DNA from: Silvibacterium dinghuense
Lineage (GTDB): Bacteria; Acidobacteriota; Terriglobia; Terriglobales; Acidobacteriaceae
Direction: 5' to 3'
NCBI RefSeq assembly: GCF_004123295.1
Contig: NZ_SDMK01000002.1
Coordinates: forward strand, 62,001 to 126,000
Length of the DNA: 64,000 nucleotides
The notes beneath the pieces were generated by a model. That model was not told where the DNA came from. It saw nothing but the letters and a program-made list of their open reading frames with translations, and did no database searches. Position numbers and translations under genes: made by a program. This document shows, in pieces, positions 58,767 to 64,000 of the stretch; positions within the stretch are counted from its first letter, which is position 1, and each line of letters begins with the position of its first letter.

Positions 58767-61520
58767 CTAATCCTCGAAGAGCCAATCCAGATTCGGTGGC
58801 TGCTTGCTGTTCGGGTCAAAGGCAACGTGCGGCGTAACGTGCGTATCCGCTGGGATGAAGCCCAGAACAACATAGGCTCCTTTGCCCAGGTCGAGATCGT
58901 TTTCACCAGCAGGAAGTGGTTTTGCCCACACGCTGATGGGCAATCCCTTCTGCTGTGCGACCGCATCGGGTAGCAGGATGTTCCACTGCTCAGTATCGGG
59001 TGAGACATTCATGGCCTTGCGCGAGTTCGACTTAAAGAAGCCGACAAGAATTTGTGCCGGGTGATCGAGGGTAAAACGGATCGGTGTCTCCTGGTGGATG
59101 GAGAGCCGGATGCCCTTGAGGCCGTCGAGTTCAGGAGAGAGTGCGGTGATTAGCTCCTGCTGGTCGGTGTAAAGGCTCACACCTTTGTTTACGGTGAAGA
59201 CTTCACCGCCTCCGCCGTCGAGAGTGAATCCAACCTGCGGCAAAGGCCCGTTGCTGTGTGCAGTTTCAACCGCCGACCCGGAGGCCAGCGCGCTGAGGCG
59301 ATGATCGAAGATGGCAAGCTCTTTTTGATAGACAGGCAAAAGCTCGCGCCAGTGATTCGTATCCGGGCCGCCGCGCACGGGGATCTGCCGCTGCGAAGTC
59401 TCCATGCCGGCCGCGTTGCGATACGTGTGCTCCGTGAGGCTGGAGAGTTCTGCAAAGTGCTGCACGCTCTCGGCCAGCAATGGCTGCGCCGCGGTGAGGT
59501 GTGCCACATTGCGGTCATAACCGTAACGCATCACCAGTGCAGCTGCCTGCACCTTCGCGTTGTAGAAGGCCATGAGCGCTGCAATGCAGCGCATATCGTT
59601 TACCACTCTCTCATACTCAGGCTGCGCGGAGGCCGCAATGCCAGGCGATGCAGCTTCTGCTTCTTTGACCGCTTTCGCAGACTTTTCAGCTGCGTCAGCT
59701 GCAACGCTCAGTGGGCTTTCGCCATGATGCTTGCCGCCATTGATTTCATTTGCTACCCACTCATTTAGCTCCTCACCGTCCGGAGCATCAGCAGTCCAAA
59801 GCGTGGTTGCTGGATTAAATCTTGCAGCATCGATGAGCTGCGGCATGGTCATGCCCAGCGAGAGCACCTCACGATTTCCTTCGGTAATGCCGAGGCGGCG
59901 GATAACCTCCGGAGCTGCCACGCCGGAATCTTCATACGCTGCCAGCAGGTCGCGTCCAGCATCCAGTTGAGCCGCTGTGTAGTCGTGCGGTTGGGCCGTG
60001 AAGGTGTCCAGGCTTTCGAGACCGACGACTGTGTCGCTATGTCCCTGGGCATCGATGCCGCCGGGCACGGCAAACCGGCGTGTAAACTGCTCCGCCCAGT
60101 ATTGCTGTTCCATTGCCGGATCGCGTTCCGGGTTCCAGGCATAACGCGCCCAGCTGGCAAACCAGATCCAGTCGCGGTCTGTCTGTGACAGTAACGGTTC
60201 CGTATTGTCTGCGGAAACAGGCCAATCCCAGTAGCGCAGGGGATAGACATGCACGCCGCCGATGCCGAGACGCACAAAGTTGATGGCTGTCTCGCGTACA
60301 AAATCGGGATCGCCCCAACGGAAAGGCTCGAGGTTCGATAGGAGATGCATGTTCACGATGGTGTCGTTGGAGTTGGCCACCATCATCTGGAATTTCTGCC
60401 GGACGCTGCCGCGGATGTTGGTCCAGGTCAACGACTCTCCATTCCATTTCCACATGCTGTCGATATTCGAATAGAGCGGTTTCGCATCGGCGAGGACTTT
60501 GTCGATATCTGTGGCGTGCGCACGCACTACGATGGGCGGCTGCGGAACAGGATGGCCGACGGCCTTTTCTTCTTCCGCAAGGCCGTCGAGCACGCCAGGG
60601 ATGATTGTTTTCGTCAGCCATTCAGGTCCGTAGTGCGGGCCCATCGCCTCACCGAGCGTCATGAAGATGCCGACGTTTGGATATTCGCGGATGAACTCGG
60701 AGATGCAGTAGCGGGTGTATTCGCTGGCGAGCGGGCTGGGAGCAGAGAGGTGATAGGGAAGGTTGTGCGCGCGAGCGAAAGCATGCGAGAGGTGGATGTT
60801 GTAGAAGCCCTGCAAAATCCAGATGCCACGCTTGTCGGCTTCTTTCGTGAGCCAGCGGAACATGGCAATGTTTTGCTCGAGTTGTGCATCAGGAAGCTCC
60901 TGTGCCTCCGGATATTTCGATAGCTTCAGCAGAGAAGTAAAGGGATGTCCGTTCCAGAGGAAGAGCGCATTTGTGCGCTGTTCAGCTAACTGATCGAGAT
61001 AGCGAGTCCACGCAGCTTTGTCGTAGAACCAGGGAAAGCTCTGCGGTGTGTAGGGGTAGTCGTATTCTGCGCCGTCGTATGTAATTTCAGGTTTCTGCAG
61101 TCCGATGACGGCTCCACGAATCTTGAGCTGGGGATGGTCTTCGAAGTCGAGCTCACGCGGCAACGCGTGCTTCGCATGGATGCGGTCGATCAGCTCTTCC
61201 GTGCCATAGAAAACACCCGAAGGGTCATAACCGGCGACGAGAATCGTGTTGCCGATGCGCCGGAGAATAAAAGCTTCTTTCGCGCCGGGCCACAGGTCGG
61301 GAATTGTTTTGTCATAGCGGAGGAGCAGCGCATCATGTCGCGTAGCGAGCAGGATCGTCTCACGGCCAGGCAGGCTGGATACCGCATCGTGAAGAAGCTC
61401 AGCAGCATATTGCTCACGAGGTGTGGCAGTAGCGGAGATCTTTATTTGCGGTGCGGCATATGCTGCAGAGGTAGAGCAGGCTGCGGCGAAGAAGAGAAGT
61501 ATGGCACGGTGCAAAACCAT
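58767..61520 (-). CDS. Large secreted glycosidase with GH20/GH67-type N-domain and TIM barrel
   Basis: 917 residues with a signal peptide (LHRAILLFFAAACSTSAAYA). Residues about 25-130 form the small alpha/beta N-domain shared by GH20, GH67 and GH84 enzymes (GVFYGTEELIDRI before the barrel). The barrel begins at LKIRGAVIGLQKP and includes NALFLWNGHP, IFMTLGEAMG and IDSMWKWNGESL with candidate catalytic acids. A helical region about 560-700 and a C-terminal beta region (PLPQVGFTLDGGGGEVF onward) follow. It is not a standard GH67: length and motifs differ, and alpha-glucuronidase-type or novel activity are both open. It lies 2 bases downstream of the DUF5060 gene on the same strand. Confidence 0.55.
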   Translation of the reverse strand: MVLHRAILLFFAAACSTSAAYAAPQIKISATATPREQYAAELLHDAVSSLPGRETILLATRHDALLLRYDKTIPDLWPGAKEAFILRRIGNTILVAGYDPSGVFYGTEELIDRIHAKHALPRELDFEDHPQLKIRGAVIGLQKPEITYDGAEYDYPYTPQSFPWFYDKAAWTRYLDQLAEQRTNALFLWNGHPFTSLLKLSKYPEAQELPDAQLEQNIAMFRWLTKEADKRGIWILQGFYNIHLSHAFARAHNLPYHLSAPSPLASEYTRYCISEFIREYPNVGIFMTLGEAMGPHYGPEWLTKTIIPGVLDGLAEEEKAVGHPVPQPPIVVRAHATDIDKVLADAKPLYSNIDSMWKWNGESLTWTNIRGSVRQKFQMMVANSNDTIVNMHLLSNLEPFRWGDPDFVRETAINFVRLGIGGVHVYPLRYWDWPVSADNTEPLLSQTDRDWIWFASWARYAWNPERDPAMEQQYWAEQFTRRFAVPGGIDAQGHSDTVVGLESLDTFTAQPHDYTAAQLDAGRDLLAAYEDSGVAAPEVIRRLGITEGNREVLSLGMTMPQLIDAARFNPATTLWTADAPDGEELNEWVANEINGGKHHGESPLSVAADAAEKSAKAVKEAEAASPGIAASAQPEYERVVNDMRCIAALMAFYNAKVQAAALVMRYGYDRNVAHLTAAQPLLAESVQHFAELSSLTEHTYRNAAGMETSQRQIPVRGGPDTNHWRELLPVYQKELAIFDHRLSALASGSAVETAHSNGPLPQVGFTLDGGGGEVFTVNKGVSLYTDQQELITALSPELDGLKGIRLSIHQETPIRFTLDHPAQILVGFFKSNSRKAMNVSPDTEQWNILLPDAVAQQKGLPISVWAKPLPAGENDLDLGKGAYVVLGFIPADTHVTPHVAFDPNSKQPPNLDWLFED

Positions 61521-61522
61521 CG

Positions 61523-63142
61523 TCAGTCCTGCACCTCTGGTGTCGGAGCTTTGCCGGTGGGTTTGCCGATCACATCGGATATCTTGCGAAAGAGAATGGC
61601 CTGATAAGGGCGGTTAGGGAGTGCGACGCGCGACTTTCCGGAGAACATTCCGTCAAGCTTAGTCTGCGTCATGGCATAAGGATCGATGAGCGTTGCTTCG
61701 AAGTTAGCCGTGTTGGGCAGGGGAAATTCATAACGCGCGGGGCGATGGTAGTCGAAGTACCACAGGTACAGTTCATTTGGGGTGCCGGAGCAGAGGTAGT
61801 ACGAGCCTTCATATTCATTCAAGCCAACCTGCGTATGCGCGGCAACCAGGTCATGGAGAAAGTGAATCCGGGATGCGGATTCTCCGCGAAGACGTCCAGC
61901 GTCGGACCAGCTCGGCTCATGCGCATGAGGTCCGTTCTCATCGGCGATGAAGACTTCTCCATGCGTTGCGTAGACACCCCGCACGGCAGCAAGCCAGAAG
62001 CGTCGGGTCATCTCTTCCGCAGAGAGATTCCCCCAACGCCGTTCCACGTCGCCTTCATACTGGATTTCGTCATAAATAATGGGCTTGTTCCATGCCGCGC
62101 GGCGCTCGGCAGACTTCTCGAAGTCATAGCTCTGCAGGCTGGCATGCGTGCACCAGGGTTTCGAATGGTCATAGATGACGGCAGAATGATGGATCGAGCG
62201 TAGATGGCTGTATGGATCTTCGGCTTGCACGATACGAAAGAAGCGATCCCAGTCGGCGGTGGTCTTGGACTTCACCAGGTCATACTCGTTGGCGATGGAC
62301 CACCAGACATTGCGATATGCCGCGAGGCGCGCGACAACATAGCGCAGGTAAAAATCATCGACCTCGGACGGCATAGCCTTGTATCCCCACGCATCGTAAG
62401 GATGGAAGAGGATACAGTCGGCCTCGATGCCCGCGGATTGAAGCTCGACGATGCGTTTCTCGAGCAATTGGAAGTATGCAGGGTTAAAGCGCGCGTAGTC
62501 ATTTGTGCCGCCGCGACTGTCTGCCGCTGCGCCGGTATTGGGAAAAGGAAGAATCTGAGCTCCCTGGCCCAGGGGCTTGGGCAGCACACAGGCGCGTGTT
62601 TTGTTGAAAGCCCCTTTCATGCCGGCAAGCGAATCTGCGGCGTGTGCATCCCCGGTGAAAAAATAGGCGTAGGTTGTGGTGCCGAAGGGGAAGTATGGTG
62701 TGCGATCGGCATGGAGAAAGTGATAGCGGTGCGCAGTCGTTACAGGGCCGTGATTCTCGGGGGAAGGTGCGGTGCAGTCAAAGCGGGTGCTGTGGCCGTT
62801 GAGTTCCTTTGACGAGCTAGCAGTGACGCAGCTCCACGGCCCCTGCATATCGGGCATAAATCGGACCTTGTAAACGCCATCTCCGTCGTAGAAGCCCTTG
62901 ACCTCAACGGTGCGATGTTCATGAGTAAAAGCGGCGCTGAATGTGACATCCTGGAACGGGTTGCCCGAGGCTGGGCCATGCAGCGCGAGTTCGAAGAGCC
63001 CCCATTGTTCAACCCTCTGCAGAGTGTCAGGAGAAGGAGAAGCTGTGGATCGGGTTTTCTCCGCGCTTTTGGCGAAAGCTGCCGGCTGCAGCGTGACGGC
63101 CATTGTGGCCGCGCCAAACTTGAGCATCTCTCTTCGATCCAT
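61523..63142 (-). CDS. Tat-exported DUF5060/DUF4038-like TIM-barrel glycosidase
   Basis: About 539 residues from the ATG at 63142, followed at once by a twin-arginine signal (MDRREMLKFGAATMAV). An upstream in-frame ATG at 63175 adds residues before it. Residues about 40-125 form a DUF5060 beta-sandwich (WGLFELALHGP, then KVRFMPDMQGPWSC). The barrel follows with FPFGTTTYAY, WWSIANEYDLVKSK and IYDEIQYEGDV, giving Glu residues at the usual clan GH-A positions. A C-terminal beta domain (LYLWYFDYHRPARYEF) resembles DUF5605. Related DUF4038-type enzymes include apiosidases (GH140) and other pectin-active hydrolases. A promoter and the IclR regulator lie just upstream. Confidence 0.7.
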   Translation of the reverse strand: MDRREMLKFGAATMAVTLQPAAFAKSAEKTRSTASPSPDTLQRVEQWGLFELALHGPASGNPFQDVTFSAAFTHEHRTVEVKGFYDGDGVYKVRFMPDMQGPWSCVTASSSKELNGHSTRFDCTAPSPENHGPVTTAHRYHFLHADRTPYFPFGTTTYAYFFTGDAHAADSLAGMKGAFNKTRACVLPKPLGQGAQILPFPNTGAAADSRGGTNDYARFNPAYFQLLEKRIVELQSAGIEADCILFHPYDAWGYKAMPSEVDDFYLRYVVARLAAYRNVWWSIANEYDLVKSKTTADWDRFFRIVQAEDPYSHLRSIHHSAVIYDHSKPWCTHASLQSYDFEKSAERRAAWNKPIIYDEIQYEGDVERRWGNLSAEEMTRRFWLAAVRGVYATHGEVFIADENGPHAHEPSWSDAGRLRGESASRIHFLHDLVAAHTQVGLNEYEGSYYLCSGTPNELYLWYFDYHRPARYEFPLPNTANFEATLIDPYAMTQTKLDGMFSGKSRVALPNRPYQAILFRKISDVIGKPTGKAPTPEVQD

Positions 63143-63208
63143 CTTTCCGTCCATCCCTGCAATTTGTCCCGGCACATGTCTTTCCGCCGCCGTACTGGAC
63201 GCATTGAG

Positions 63209-63237
63209 TTCTAACGGAGCTGAGAAAGCAAAGTCAA
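63209..63237 (-). promoter_or_regulatory. Sigma-70-like promoter of the DUF5060 operon
   Basis: On the minus strand TTGACT (plus 63232-63237), 17 bases, TTAGAA (plus 63209-63214). Transcription would start about 60 bases before the ATG at 63142. It lies in the divergent gap with the IclR gene (63176-63358), where an inverted ATATTTT / AAAATAT pair (63239-63245 and 63267-63273) could be an operator. Confidence 0.5.
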
Positions 63238-63358
63238 TATATTTTGGAAATTAATGACGATAAGCGAAAATATTCATCGTGCCCTACAATATCGCACAAG
63301 CATCTACCCGGTTGAAGGCAGGCAAATACGCTGTGCTCCTTCGCGACGAGAGTGACGT

Positions 63359-64000
63359 ATGAAGAAAACTGAAAGCAAATCGAAGGCTGGAATCCGCAGA
63401 CGGGTTCCCAAATGGGCGATGACGAACACGGAGACCGCGCCGGATGACGATGCTTATTACCTGCGATCGATCGGCCGGGCTCTCGATGTCCTGAATTGTT
63501 TCGACGGGCAGACTCCGTTGTCGTTGAAGGAGATCAGCATGCGGGTGGGATTACCGGAGTCCTCGCTCTTCCGCGTGTTGCGAACGCTCGAAAAGCATGA
63601 GTATCTGCAGCAGTTCCGCGATGGCACCTATCAATTGTCGCCGCGGCTGATCTTCGGATGGCTCGTGCGGGCTGCTGACAAAGTGCGGGATACGGCGCGT
63701 CCTGAGCTGGAACGCCTGGTGAACGCGTTCAATGAAACAGCGAGCCTGGCGTATTTATTCGATGACCGCATTCACGTGCTCGATTGCATGGAGACCTTCC
63801 ATGAGATTCGCATGACCAATAAAATCGGGCGCGTGCTTCCGCCACATTGCTCTGCGCTGGGCAAGGCCATTACCGCGTTCCAGGAGCGCAGCCAGGCAGA
63901 TCGCTTGCTTGAGGTATACGGCTTGACGCCACGTACCGAGCACACGATCACTGATCGTCAAAAGCTCTTCGCGGAGTTTGCGCACGTACGCAAAAGTGGT
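63359..64000 (+). CDS. IclR-family transcriptional regulator (3' end outside window)
   Basis: The frame is open from the ATG at 63359 to the window edge, 214 codons without stop. After a basic N-terminal tail (KKTESKSKAGIRRR), residues about 30-110 are the IclR winged helix: YYLRSIGRALDVLNCF, LSLKEISMRVGLPESSLFRVLRTLEKHEYL and YQLSPRLI. The effector domain follows (ETASLAYLFDDRIHVLD, then PPHCSALGKAI, the usual ligand-site sequence). IclR proteins often repress sugar-acid or aromatic catabolism, KdgR in pectin use being a known case. It is divergent from the DUF5060/GH operon and probably controls it. GAGAG lies 7 bases before the ATG. Confidence 0.88.
   Translation, partial: MKKTESKSKAGIRRRVPKWAMTNTETAPDDDAYYLRSIGRALDVLNCFDGQTPLSLKEISMRVGLPESSLFRVLRTLEKHEYLQQFRDGTYQLSPRLIFGWLVRAADKVRDTARPELERLVNAFNETASLAYLFDDRIHVLDCMETFHEIRMTNKIGRVLPPHCSALGKAITAFQERSQADRLLEVYGLTPRTEHTITDRQKLFAEFAHVRKSG

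Noticed and set aside
1-64000. CRISPR arrays, tRNA or rRNA genes, transposases, integrases, phage genes
   Set aside because: I looked for regular spaced repeats, cloverleaf ends and transposase motifs and saw none that I could support.

Overview
The window looks like a carbohydrate-degradation island from an Acidobacteriota-type soil or plant-litter bacterium (class Terriglobia is my best guess). This is inferred from three very large Oar-like TonB-dependent receptors with an N-terminal carboxypeptidase-regulatory domain and no SusD partner, from a single-pass membrane protein with an N-terminal DNA-binding-like domain next to a receptor, from the density of secreted glycoside hydrolases, and from moderately high GC content. 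I see no rRNA, tRNA, CRISPR array, phage gene or recognisable insertion sequence. Coding is dense, with many 1-4 base overlaps.

Layout. 1-1.6 kb: the 3' part of an L-fuconate dehydratase-like enolase-superfamily gene, convergent with a GntR/FadR-type regulator. 1.6-13.6 kb (+): a regulatory region with four related dyads, TonB receptor 1, a terminator, then secreted hydrolases (a clan GH-D enzyme, a GH95 alpha-L-fucosidase type, an SGNH esterase, and a GH27 enzyme with two CBM-like repeats). 13.7-23.7 kb (-): TonB receptor 2 followed by two GH106 alpha-L-rhamnosidases. 24.0-29.6 kb (+): the membrane-anchored regulator-like protein and TonB receptor 3. 29.7-36.6 kb (-): a probable operon of PhyH-type dioxygenase, GPH symporter, GH31 enzyme without signal peptide, and a secreted beta-helix enzyme, with a divergent AraC regulator.

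37.5-44.2 kb: a TIM-barrel isomerase-like gene (-), then a tightly packed + strand catabolic operon: four-carbon acid sugar kinase, PdxA-family dehydrogenase, SSS symporter, HpcH/HpaI aldolase and iron alcohol dehydrogenase. 44.2-48.6 kb (-): GH28 polygalacturonase, a GH30-like enzyme and a BNR propeller. 48.6-58.8 kb (+): GH78 rhamnosidase, a CE15-plus-second-esterase fusion, an MGH1-like alpha-barrel hydrolase, an FGE-fold/BNR fusion and a GH43-like enzyme. 58.8-63.1 kb (-): a 917-residue GH20/GH67-like enzyme and a DUF5060 enzyme, with a divergent IclR regulator running off the right edge.

Taken together the genes fit uptake and digestion of a rhamnose-, galacturonate-, galactose- and fucose-containing plant cell-wall polymer (pectin, perhaps rhamnogalacturonan I or II) with xylan/xyloglucan side activities. 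Outer enzymes would release oligosaccharides, TonB receptors would import them, and symporters plus cytosolic enzymes would carry deoxy-sugar acids and four-carbon acids into central metabolism. The substrate assignment is inference. The most unusual elements are the two multidomain fusions (FGE-fold + propeller, and CE15 + second alpha/beta-hydrolase), the PhyH dioxygenase in a glycan operon, and several candidate operator arrays.
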